Origin: Chloroflexota bacterium
Lineage (GTDB): Bacteria > Chloroflexota > Limnocylindria > Limnocylindrales > CSP1-4
Direction: 5' to 3'
Assembly: GCA_021786915.1 (NCBI GenBank)
Contig: JAJYMP010000366.1
Span: 1 to 6,945 of the forward strand
Length of the DNA stretch: 6,945 nt
Shown here: piece after piece, positions 1-5,348 of the stretch
Position numbering within the stretch: the first letter of the stretch is position 1
Layout of the letters: every line of letters starts with the position of its first letter
Notes under the pieces: generated by a model
Told to the model about the DNA's origin: nothing
What the model saw: the letters and a program-made list of their open reading frames with translations, nothing else
Databases searched by the model: none
Program-made: the position numbers and the translations under genes

Positions 1-354
1 GCGGAAGGCGTGTCCGAGGCTCTGGTAGCCCGCGCACACCGTCAGCAGCGCCGCACCGTCGTCGATCGCCCGACGGAGCGGGTCGACCAGCTCGAGGAGG
101 GCGTCGGCCACGGCTCGCTGGTGCTGGTCGGCGCCACCCCCGATGAAGATCACGTCAACGCCGGCGAGCGCCGCACCGTCGCCGGCGCCAACCCCGCGGA
201 CCTCGGCCTCGACCCCGCGCCACGCGGCCCGGCGGACGAGCGTGAGGATGTTGCCGCGATCCCCGTACAGGTTGAGTGCGTCGGGGAACAGGTGCGCGAT
301 GACGACGCGGTCGGGCGCGCCGGTGCTCGAGGCCGGAGCCGTGTTCGCGCTCAT
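1..354 (-). CDS. gatD: GatD, glutaminase subunit of lipid II isoglutaminyl synthase (partial, N-terminal 118 residues)
   Basis: Class I glutamine amidotransferase of the CobB/CobQ type. It hydrolyses glutamine and passes ammonia to MurT, which amidates the alpha-carboxyl of D-Glu in the lipid II stem peptide at the cytoplasmic face of the membrane. Seen: after a 16-residue lead, a beta strand and LYGDRGN (residues 29-35), the IGGGADQ motif (71-77) typical of GatD, and TVCAGYQ (105-111) with the nucleophile Cys107. The catalytic His would lie beyond the window, because the reading frame stays open to base 1. The ATG overlaps the murT stop as ATGA (351-354), so the two are very likely translationally coupled and made in equal amounts. 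The family is usually about 240-260 residues, so about half the gene is present. The neighbouring murT makes the GatD call much safer than a generic CobQ-like assignment. Confidence 0.93.
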   Translation of the reverse strand, partial: MSANTAPASSTGAPDRVVIAHLFPDALNLYGDRGNILTLVRRAAWRGVEAEVRGVGAGDGAALAGVDVIFIGGGADQHQRAVADALLELVDPLRRAIDDGAALLTVCAGYQSLGHAFR

Positions 355-1787
355 CGGGGCATCGGCGGGATCGCGCCCCGCGCAGCGAAGGCCGCCCGGA
401 TGCCGAGCAGCGCGGTGTACGTGGCGACGACGAGCACGGTGCCCCCGCGCGGCGCCTCGGCGATCGTGCGGTCGACGGCCTCGGTGGGATCGTCGACGAG
501 GCCGAGGTACCCCGGGGGGTCCTGCGCGGGGTCGTCCGCCAGCGCGTACTTGAGGCGGACGGCGAAGTCGGCGGCGCGGCGCCCCGTCAGCCGATACGGA
601 CGGCCGGCGACGAGGTCGGCCGGCGAGCAGTCCCAGTACCAGGAGACGTCGCGCCCGTCGGCGAAGGCGTCGTTGAGGGCGACGACCATGCGGTCGAGCG
701 GTGCCCCCTGCGCCACGCTCGTGAGCTCGGCCATCGTCGCCGGGTTCTTGAGCAGCGACAGGACGATCGTCCGGCCGTCCACCGTGAAGTGCTCGAAGCG
801 CGCGAACGGCGGGACGGCGGCGGCGAGCGCCCCCACGGCGGCGCGGGCGTCGAGCCCGAGGCCGATCGCTGCGGCCACGGCCCCCCCGGCGTTGTAGGCG
901 TTCCCGAGGCCCGGCAGCTGGAGCTCCACCTCCTCGGCCTCCGCGCCGGCGGCGTCCGTCCAGCCGAACCGCAGGCGCTGGCCGGTGAGTCCGTCGCGCT
1001 CCATGATCTCGACGGTCACGGCGGGCTGCGGGCGCGCGAAGCCGCAGTCGGCGCACAGGTAGTCGCCGAGGTGGCCGATGGTGGTCCAGGCGCGGCCGAG
1101 CTCGGCGCCGCACGACGGGCAGGTGACGGGCTCAGGGGTGAGCTCTGCGGCGCTGGTCCGGTCTGGGGCGCCCGCGAAGCCGTACGGGACCAGCCTCGCG
1201 CCGTGGTCGCCCGCGATCTGGGCCAGCCGCGTGACGCGCGGGTCGTCGGCGCAGAAGGCGATCGTGGTGCCCGCCTGGTCCTCGCTCAGCATGGCCGTCC
1301 AGAGGCGGACGAGATGGTCGGTCTCGCCGAAGCGGTCGAGCTGGTCGCGGAACAGGTTGGTCATCACGAGGACCGCGCCTGGGACGGCGGGACGGACCGC
1401 GGGCAGCGCCGCCTCGTCCACCTCGAGGACCGCGATCGTGCTGCGCTTGCGGAAGCGGCCTCGGAGCGTCGTCGCGGTGACGAAGACGGTGCCGATGGAC
1501 TGGCGGAGGTTGGCGCCCGACGCGTTGGCGACCACCGGGTGCCCGGTGCCGGCGACGATGGTGGCGAGCATCTTGGCGGTCGACGTCTTGCCGTTGGTGC
1601 CGGTCACGAGCGCGGCCCCGCGGAGGTTGGCGGCAAGCCGGGCGTCGAGGCCGGGGGCGAGCCTCGCGGCGGCGAGACCGGGCAGCGACGTGGCGCCGCG
1701 GCCGAACCGCCGGACGGTCCACGACAGGCAGCGCGCGGCGAGGAGCGCGGCGGAATCGCGCAGGGCCACCTGTCGGGCTTCGGTCAT
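351..1787 (-). CDS. murT: MurT, Mur-ligase subunit of lipid II isoglutaminyl synthase
   Basis: ATP-dependent ligase that activates the D-Glu alpha-carboxylate of lipid II and receives ammonia from GatD, giving D-isoglutamine in peptidoglycan. Seen in the 478 residues: Mur-ligase P-loop GTNGKTS (63-69); Mur central-domain segments VLEVDEAALP (about 120-129) and TNLFRDQLDR (143-152); a four-cysteine zinc ribbon inserted in the central domain, CPSC (223-226) and CADC (245-248), a MurT hallmark; LPGLGNAYNA (291-300); and a C-terminal DUF1727 domain with ALNDAFADGRDVSWYWD (370-386). That last acidic stretch is the kind of region known to supply an Asp to the GatD active site; which Asp is inference. 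Length fits the family. The start ATG has no clear Shine-Dalgarno sequence but sits 6 nt after a TAGGCT hexamer, suggesting a leaderless transcript. gatD follows with a 4-base overlap. Confidence 0.95.
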   Translation of the reverse strand: MTEARQVALRDSAALLAARCLSWTVRRFGRGATSLPGLAAARLAPGLDARLAANLRGAALVTGTNGKTSTAKMLATIVAGTGHPVVANASGANLRQSIGTVFVTATTLRGRFRKRSTIAVLEVDEAALPAVRPAVPGAVLVMTNLFRDQLDRFGETDHLVRLWTAMLSEDQAGTTIAFCADDPRVTRLAQIAGDHGARLVPYGFAGAPDRTSAAELTPEPVTCPSCGAELGRAWTTIGHLGDYLCADCGFARPQPAVTVEIMERDGLTGQRLRFGWTDAAGAEAEEVELQLPGLGNAYNAGGAVAAAIGLGLDARAAVGALAAAVPPFARFEHFTVDGRTIVLSLLKNPATMAELTSVAQGAPLDRMVVALNDAFADGRDVSWYWDCSPADLVAGRPYRLTGRRAADFAVRLKYALADDPAQDPPGYLGLVDDPTEAVDRTIAEAPRGGTVLVVATYTALLGIRAAFAARGAIPPMPR

Positions 1788-1793
1788 AGCGCA

Positions 1794-1799
1794 AGCCTA
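1794..1799 (-). promoter_or_regulatory. Candidate -10 hexamer for leaderless murT transcript
   Basis: Reading the minus strand, TAGGCT is followed by TGCGCT and then the murT ATG at 1787. A TAnnnT hexamer six bases before the A of the start codon is the usual geometry of leaderless promoters in high-GC monoderm bacteria, and no purine-rich ribosome site is seen upstream. No clear -35 is visible. This is an inference from spacing and consensus only. Confidence 0.45.
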
Positions 1800-1867
1800 C
1801 AGGGGAAGGGATTCGCGCCCCTCGCGTGACCCCGGGCCAGCGGCCATCACGCATGGACTTGCAGTGT

Positions 1868-1898
1868 TTGTACATCTGCGTCGTGTGCGTGCTAGCCT
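1868..1898 (+). promoter_or_regulatory. Candidate promoter of the CarH/LitR-type regulator
   Basis: TTGTAC (1868-1873) can serve as -35 and TAGCCT (1893-1898) as -10, separated by 19 bp. That is longer than the usual 17 bp and resembles promoters of MerR-family targets. Transcription would begin around 1905, leaving a leader of only a few bases before the ATG at 1909. No Shine-Dalgarno sequence is present, which agrees with near-leaderless initiation. The candidate -35 overlaps the first TGTACA operator half-site, and the start point lies within the second operator, so repressor binding should block polymerase. Confidence 0.45.
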
Positions 1899-1915
1899 TG
1901 TACATACCATGTACA
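1869..1915 (+). promoter_or_regulatory. TGTACA operator cluster, probable autoregulatory site
   Basis: Three exact copies of the self-complementary hexamer TGTACA lie at 1869-1874, 1899-1904 and 1910-1915. The last two are exactly 11 bp apart and form a perfect inverted repeat, TGTACAT-ACC-ATGTACA (1899-1915), which contains the regulator's own ATG at 1909. The first copy lies 30 bp upstream, about three helical turns. I saw no other exact TGTACA in the window. CarH-type repressors are known (from memory) to bind tandem 11-bp repeats over their target promoters, so the likely ligand is the adjacent gene product acting as an autorepressor in the dark. Confidence 0.65.
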
Positions 1916-2823
1916 CCATCAAAGAGGCGTCGGCGCGGACCGGCGTGGGCGCACCGCTCATCCGCGCCTGGGAGCGGCGCTACGGCGTCGTCACGCCGAC
2001 GCGCACGGCATCCGGCTACCGCCTGTACGACGAGTCGAGCCTCAAGGTGCTCCTCGCGATGCGCTCGCTCGTCGGCTCCGGCTGGACGGCGTCCGAGGCG
2101 GCCCGCGCGATCGCCGCGGGCGAGGTCTCCGTCGACGATGCCATGGGGTCGGCACAGGCCGGTCGGGGCCGGGTCGGCGTCGAGGAGGATCCGTCGGCGC
2201 GCCGACTGCACTTGGTCGAGCGTTTCGTGGCCGCGGCCGTGGCTGCCGCGCCCGCCGAGACCGAGGCCGCCCTCGACGAGATCCTCGCCTCGGGCTCCTT
2301 CGAGGCGATCGTCGACGATCTGCTGCTGCCCGCTGCGGCGGCCCTCGGCGACGCATGGGCCGACGGCCGCCTGAGCGTCGCCGGCGAGCATGCGGCCAGC
2401 GGCGCCGTGGGCCGTCGATTGGCGGCCGTGTACCAGGGAGCCGGCATCCCGGGCCGGGTCTCGGCCGTCGTCGGGCTGCCGCCGGGAGCTCGCCATGAGC
2501 TCGGCACGCTCGCCTTCGCCGCCGCGCTGCGACGACGGGGGATCGGCGTCCTCTACCTCGGGGCGGACGTCACCGTCGGGGGCTGGGTGGACGCCGTGTC
2601 GCGGACGCGCGCGCGCGCCGCAGTCGTCGGCGTCGTCACGGCCGCCGACCAGTCCCCTGCTCGCGAGGTCGTCGCGGCGTTGCAGTCCCAGGGCGTCCCG
2701 CTGGTCGCCGTGGGCGGCCATGCCTCTGGGGACGATCCTGCGCTCAAGGGGGTCGCCCGGCTGCCGCAGCGGGTCGTCGACGCCGCGGCAGCGGTCGCCG
2801 AGCTCCTCGCGCTGGGCGGCTGA
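1909..2823 (+). CDS. CarH/LitR-type cobalamin-binding light-responsive MerR-family transcriptional regulator
   Basis: 304-residue DNA-binding photoreceptor homologue. Domains seen: MerR winged helix-turn-helix at about 1-70 (MYTIKEASARTGV, then RAWERRYGVVTPTRTASGYR and YDESS); a four-helix bundle at about 98-180 with W-x9-EH (Trp150, Glu160, His161), the signature of light-sensing B12 regulators; and a Rossmann-type B12-binding domain at about 183-304 with GARHELG (193-199), VLYLGADV (214-221) and VGGHAS (268-273). His196 is 46 residues after Trp150, the spacing (from memory) between Trp131 and the cobalt-ligand His177 of Thermus CarH. The usual acidic residue two before that His is Ala194. 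In the known family, adenosylcobalamin-bound tetramers repress in the dark and light breaks them up. Odd point: Ala151 replaces the Thermus His132 that caps cobalt after photolysis. The ATG was chosen because the MerR domain begins exactly there and the upstream open frame is shadow of murT. Divergent from murT and convergent with the heliorhodopsin gene. Confidence 0.9.
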   Translation: MYTIKEASARTGVGAPLIRAWERRYGVVTPTRTASGYRLYDESSLKVLLAMRSLVGSGWTASEAARAIAAGEVSVDDAMGSAQAGRGRVGVEEDPSARRLHLVERFVAAAVAAAPAETEAALDEILASGSFEAIVDDLLLPAAAALGDAWADGRLSVAGEHAASGAVGRRLAAVYQGAGIPGRVSAVVGLPPGARHELGTLAFAAALRRRGIGVLYLGADVTVGGWVDAVSRTRARAAVVGVVTAADQSPAREVVAALQSQGVPLVAVGGHASGDDPALKGVARLPQRVVDAAAAVAELLALGG

Positions 2824-2835
2824 GCGCCAACCGGC

Positions 2836-2856
2836 CAGGGACCGGCACGTGCCCTG
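2836..2856 (+). terminator. Weak hairpin downstream of the regulator gene
   Basis: CAGGG (2836-2840) can pair with CCCTG (2852-2856) around an 11-base GC-rich loop, 12 bases after the regulator stop codon. There is no T tract, so if it ends transcription it is not a textbook intrinsic terminator. Short GC hairpins arise easily by chance in such DNA. Confidence 0.2.
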
Positions 2857-2918
2857 TCGCGACTCCACGTCGTCGAGCTCGAGGAGCGAGTCGGCTGGCC
2901 ACGGGGGTCCAGCGTGCC

Positions 2919-2945
2919 CCGGAGCCTGCCTGCCGGCGCTCCCGG
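2919..2945 (-). terminator. GC-rich hairpin between the convergent regulator and heliorhodopsin genes
   Basis: CCGGAGC (2919-2925) pairs with GCTCCCGG (2938-2945) with one bulged C and a 12-base loop. It begins 4 bases past the heliorhodopsin stop codon on the minus strand and lies in the 126-base gap between two converging genes, the right place for a shared terminator. No U tract follows on either strand. The rest of the gap holds no gene that I can support. Confidence 0.3.
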
Positions 2946-2949
2946 CCCG

Positions 2950-3774
2950 TCACGGCCGCAGCGTCCCGGCGAACACCTGCCAGGCGAGCAGGGTCTTGGC
3001 GATGAGGCTGAACAGCATGTAGGCGCGCTCGCCGTACAGGTAGTCCGCCCATCGCCCTACCTTCCGGTACTGCAGGACCATGTTGACCGCGAACACGTTG
3101 AAGCTGATGAACAGCGACACGAAGATCGCGATCACGAAGCCCGGGATGGGAGCGGCACCGGGCTCGGTTGCCGAGGTCCAGAGGGCGATCGTGATCACCA
3201 GCCACGGCACCGCGCCGGCGATACAGCCGAACAGGTAGTGCAGCCACTGGACCCCCGACCGGCCCTCGTTGGCGGCCTCCATGCTCCAGCCGAACAGGTT
3301 CATGGCCGCGTTGATGCCGAAGATGGCGACCAGGGTGCCGACCTCCTGGATCCCGGACAGCTCGGCGATCACCACGATCATCACGCTCGACGAGAGCGCG
3401 TATTCGATCCAGCGTGACGGGTTCTGACCGCGCGCGAGGCGGTCCTCGTACCAGCGTCGGGCCGGGAGCGCGAGGCTCAGGTGCGCGGCCGCGCTCAGGA
3501 AGAAGAACAGCGCCACGGCCGGCCCGATGGGCAGCGCGAACAGCGTCCGCTGGGCGGGCACCAGCGTGGCGGTCGCCGTGTCGAAGCGCAGGAAGCTGCT
3601 GACGACTGGTGCCGTGACCAGCGGGTCCCTCGCGAACGAGATCGCGAGGATCGCGGCTCCCTGGATCGCGTGGAGTACCGCGAGGGCGGCATTCCAGCGC
3701 GCGAGGCGCCTCGCGCGGTCGGCGGGGATGACCGCCACGGGTGGGAGTGCCCCGGAAAGGCGTGCTTCCTGCAT
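2950..3774 (-). CDS. Heliorhodopsin
   Basis: 274-residue retinal-binding seven-helix membrane protein of the heliorhodopsin family, whose N-terminus is cytoplasmic, opposite to type 1 rhodopsins. Helices at about 25-47, 82-104, 123-141, 146-165, 176-199, 208-233 and 247-268; the long segment between helices 1 and 2 (about 50-80) matches the extended extracellular loop of the family. Lys260 in SLIAKTLLAWQVFAG is the Schiff-base lysine. Glu124 in RWIEYALSSS is the counterion, equivalent to Glu107 of the reference protein 48C12; His35, His98 and Ser256 match its His23, His80 and Ser237 in position. The set is complete, so a slow-cycling photosensor is expected rather than an ion pump. The ATG at 3774 has GAGGG (3783-3787) 8 bases upstream; extension to 3867 would only add control-region sequence. 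No retinal-forming gene is in the window, so retinal must come from elsewhere. Its partner is unknown, but the adjacent B12 light regulator suggests a shared light response. Confidence 0.96.
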   Translation of the reverse strand: MQEARLSGALPPVAVIPADRARRLARWNAALAVLHAIQGAAILAISFARDPLVTAPVVSSFLRFDTATATLVPAQRTLFALPIGPAVALFFFLSAAAHLSLALPARRWYEDRLARGQNPSRWIEYALSSSVMIVVIAELSGIQEVGTLVAIFGINAAMNLFGWSMEAANEGRSGVQWLHYLFGCIAGAVPWLVITIALWTSATEPGAAPIPGFVIAIFVSLFISFNVFAVNMVLQYRKVGRWADYLYGERAYMLFSLIAKTLLAWQVFAGTLRP

Positions 3775-3911
3775 CGATCTGACCCTCGCAAAAGGTGTTA
3801 CACACATTGTCCAGATTCTTGACGCTCGGTGTGGTGCGTGGCGCATTGTCCCACATACATTGCACAAAGTCTATACACCAATCCTGAACCGTGGCTTTGC
3901 TCCGAGAACGG
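3775..3911. promoter_or_regulatory. AT-richer divergent control region upstream of heliorhodopsin
   Basis: This stretch is clearly less GC-rich than its surroundings and has no coding signal. It holds the heliorhodopsin ribosome site GAGGG (3783-3787), a small inverted repeat GTGT-T-ACAC (3795-3803), a direct repeat CATTGTCC at 3805-3812 and 3844-3851 (39 bp apart) with a third CATTG at 3858, and the operator-like block at 3860-3879. No convincing -35/-10 pair close to the heliorhodopsin start was found. The layout suggests heliorhodopsin was once transcribed divergently from the SRPBCC/CFA genes that now survive only as fragments. Confidence 0.5.
3860..3879. promoter_or_regulatory. Degenerate copy of the regulator's operator between heliorhodopsin and the gene remnants
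   Basis: TTGCACAAAGTCTATACACC aligns without gaps to the 20 bases at 1898-1917, TTGTACATACCATGTACACC, with 14 identities. Each hexamer half-site (TGCACA at 3861, TATACA at 3872) differs from TGTACA at one position, and their spacing is again exactly 11 bp. The block includes a -10-like TATACA for rightward transcription (TTGTCC at 3846-3851 would be a -35 with a 20-bp spacer) and, on the other strand, TATAGA (3870-3875), which could serve leftward transcription of the heliorhodopsin with a leader of about 89 nt. It is therefore well placed to control both directions. Binding by the CarH/LitR-type protein is inferred. Confidence 0.42.
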
Positions 3912-4034
3912 ATGGAACACCCTTCCCATCGACGACGCGTTCGCGTTCGTGGCCGACTTCGCCAACGCGCAGTGGGACCCGGGCGTCGCGTCGGCCGAGC
4001 GGGCCGACGCGACGCGCTCGGGGTCGGCGCGCGC
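3912..4034 (+). pseudogene. N-terminal remnant of an SRPBCC-family (polyketide cyclase/START-like) protein
   Basis: In the frame beginning at 3919 the translation reads TLPIDDAFAFVADF then ANAQWDPGVASAERAD, the characteristic first helix-strand region of small SRPBCC proteins (usually 140-160 residues), where Asp-Phe and Trp-Asp-Pro-Gly-Val are recurrent. An ATG at 3912 fits as the old start but is one frame off, implying an early indel. After about 4010 the continuation ALGVGARF (4014-4037), also typical of the family, appears in another frame. Everything past roughly residue 40 is gone: the sequence runs straight into a CFA-synthase-like C-terminus. This looks like a deletion plus small frameshifts. 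Assembly error could mimic the frameshifts but not the loss of the domain. The original ligand or function cannot be told. Confidence 0.65.
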
Positions 4035-4190
4035 TTCCTCGCCCGCCTCGACGAAGTCGGGCCATGGGCTTCGACGAGCGCCTCGTCCGGATGTGGGGCT
4101 TCTAACCTCGCGATCAGCGGTGCGGGTTTCGCCACCGGGATCGCGCAGGACCTGCAGATCGTCCTCGAGAAGGGGCGCGGACTGGCCTGA
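4029..4190 (+). pseudogene. C-terminal remnant of a cyclopropane-fatty-acyl-phospholipid synthase-like methyltransferase
   Basis: Three pieces in alternating frames rebuild the end of a CFA synthase: ARFLARLDEV (4029-4058), AMGFDERLVRMWGF (4061-4102) and, from TAC/CTC at 4103, YLAISGAGFATGIAQDLQ then IVLEKGRGLA ending at the TGA 4188-4190. Family members end with a closely similar pattern (FL..LDEVR.LGFDERF.RMW.FYL...AGF, then Q.VL.K). Joining the pieces needs one missing base near 4059-4062 and one extra A at 4104-4105, where TTCTAACC would be TTCTACC. The frameshifts compensate each other. The catalytic SAM-binding domain is absent, so there is no activity left. It lies convergent to the FMN oxidase gene, 27 bases from that gene's stop. 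Intact homologues transfer a methylene group from SAM to membrane lipid double bonds and often sit beside LitR/CarH regulators (family knowledge). Confidence 0.7.
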
Positions 4191-4217
4191 CGGCGACGAG
4201 GGCGGCCGTCGGCCCGG

Positions 4218-5348
4218 TCAGCCGGTGACGGGCACCAGCAGGTCGCGCGAGGCCTCCGCTGGCGTGCGGAGCCCGGCGATCCCCAGAGCAAGGTTGACCT
4301 CGGCCGCCAACAGGTCGAACGCCAGTCCCACGCCCGACTCGCCGCCCCAGGCCAGCGACCACAGCACGGGCCGGCCGAGCATCACCGCCCGGGCGCCGAG
4401 CGCCAGCGCCGTGAGCACGTCGGTCCCGCGCCGGATCCCGGAGTCGAGCAGGATCGGCGCCCGGCCGGCCACGGCCTCGGCCACCGCCGGCAGCGCGTCG
4501 ATCGCCGCGATCGAGTGATCGAGCTGGCGCCCGCCGTGGTTCGACACGTCCACGGCCGCCGCGCCGAGGTCCAGCGCGTGGACCGCGTCGTCGGCGCGCA
4601 GCACGCCCTTGACCACCACCGGCAGGCGCGTGGCCTGCACGACCCACGCGAGGTCGTCCCAGGTGTTCTGGGGCTTGAACTCGTCGTCACCGTAGCTGTC
4701 GTGGCGCTTGATGGCGCCGCGCCGGATGTTGGCATAGCTGACGCCGGGCGGCAGGCTGAACCCGGTCCGGATGTCGCGTTCGCGTCGGCCCAGGATCGGC
4801 GCGTCCATCGTGAGGATGATCGCCTCGTTGCCCACGGCCTCGGCCCGCGCGAGCAGCTCGCGGTTTCGGCCCTGGTCCTGGAGCAGGTACAGCTGGAACC
4901 AGGACGCAGCGCCGGTGGCGGCGACGTCCTCGATGCTCGCGGTGCCGACCGTCGAGAGGCTGAACACCAGCCCGCGAGCCGCGCACGCCCGCGCGACCGC
5001 CAGTTCGCCGTCGGGGTCGGCCAGGCGGTGCAGGGCCATCGGCGCCACCATGAACGGCGACGGCCAGCGGCGGCCGAGCACCTCGACCGACGCGTCGCGC
5101 CCCTCGACGTTCACGCCGATCCGGGGCAGGAACCTCCAGCGCCCGAAGGCCGCGGTGTTGTCCGCGAGCGTGACCTCGTCATCGGCCGCGCCCGAGTAGT
5201 AGGCGCCCGATCCGGGCGGCAGCCTGGCGAGCGCCAGGGCCTCGAAGTCGGCGAGCCGGATCGGGTCCGAGCCGGAGGGCTTGGCCGCCTGCTCCCAGCC
5301 TACGCGGCTGGCCCCGCCGGTCGCGCCCGAGCCGCCGGTCGCGCTCAC
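4218..5348 (-). CDS. FMN-dependent alpha-hydroxy-acid oxidase/dehydrogenase (glycolate/lactate oxidase family)
   Basis: 376-residue TIM-barrel flavoenzyme expected to oxidise an (S)-2-hydroxyacid to the 2-oxoacid. All family active-site elements are seen: YYSGAADDE (50-58) with the substrate Tyr; PFMVAPMA (98-105) at the FMN; FQLYLLQD (151-158) with Tyr154; MDAPILGRRERD (181-192) with Arg189; VVVKGVLRADDA (244-255) with the flavin Lys247; VSNHGGRQLDH (268-278) with catalytic His271 and Arg274; and the phosphate-binding DSGIRRGTD (302-310) with VMLGRPVLW (322-330). The Lys-to-His distance of 24 equals that of spinach glycolate oxidase. Substrate (glycolate, lactate, lactate 2-monooxygenase chemistry or a longer hydroxyacid) cannot be fixed from sequence. 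It begins at GTG, overlapping the stop of the HisD-like gene as GTGA (5345-5348), so the two are translationally coupled. The first 25 residues are Gly/Ser/Ala-rich, with no signal peptide. Confidence 0.93.
   Translation of the reverse strand: MSATGGSGATGGASRVGWEQAAKPSGSDPIRLADFEALALARLPPGSGAYYSGAADDEVTLADNTAAFGRWRFLPRIGVNVEGRDASVEVLGRRWPSPFMVAPMALHRLADPDGELAVARACAARGLVFSLSTVGTASIEDVAATGAASWFQLYLLQDQGRNRELLARAEAVGNEAIILTMDAPILGRRERDIRTGFSLPPGVSYANIRRGAIKRHDSYGDDEFKPQNTWDDLAWVVQATRLPVVVKGVLRADDAVHALDLGAAAVDVSNHGGRQLDHSIAAIDALPAVAEAVAGRAPILLDSGIRRGTDVLTALALGARAVMLGRPVLWSLAWGGESGVGLAFDLLAAEVNLALGIAGLRTPAEASRDLLVPVTG

Noticed and set aside
1078..1908. Upstream extension of the regulator's open frame, which would give a 581-residue protein
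   Set aside because: The extra sequence lies antisense to murT, has the composition of a GC-rich shadow frame and matches nothing; the MerR domain starts exactly at the ATG 1909.
1132..2868. Long minus-strand open frame across the murT and regulator region
   Set aside because: Arg/Pro-rich, low-complexity translation typical of antisense frames in high-GC DNA, with no recognisable domain.
2856..2884. GTCGCGAC and TCGAGCTCGA palindromes after the regulator gene
   Set aside because: Short GC palindromes are common by chance in this composition and have no T tract or partner site.
2950..3774. Type 1 ion-pumping rhodopsin (proteorhodopsin-like)
   Set aside because: Lacks the type 1 DTE/NDQ-style helix C motif; RWIEYALSSS, the long loop after helix 1 and the AKTLLAWQVFAGTLRP end are heliorhodopsin features.
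3775..3867. Longer heliorhodopsin beginning at 3867
   Set aside because: The added 31 residues (Cys/Arg/His-rich) run through the control region and do not resemble the family; ATG 3774 has a ribosome site and gives the normal family length.
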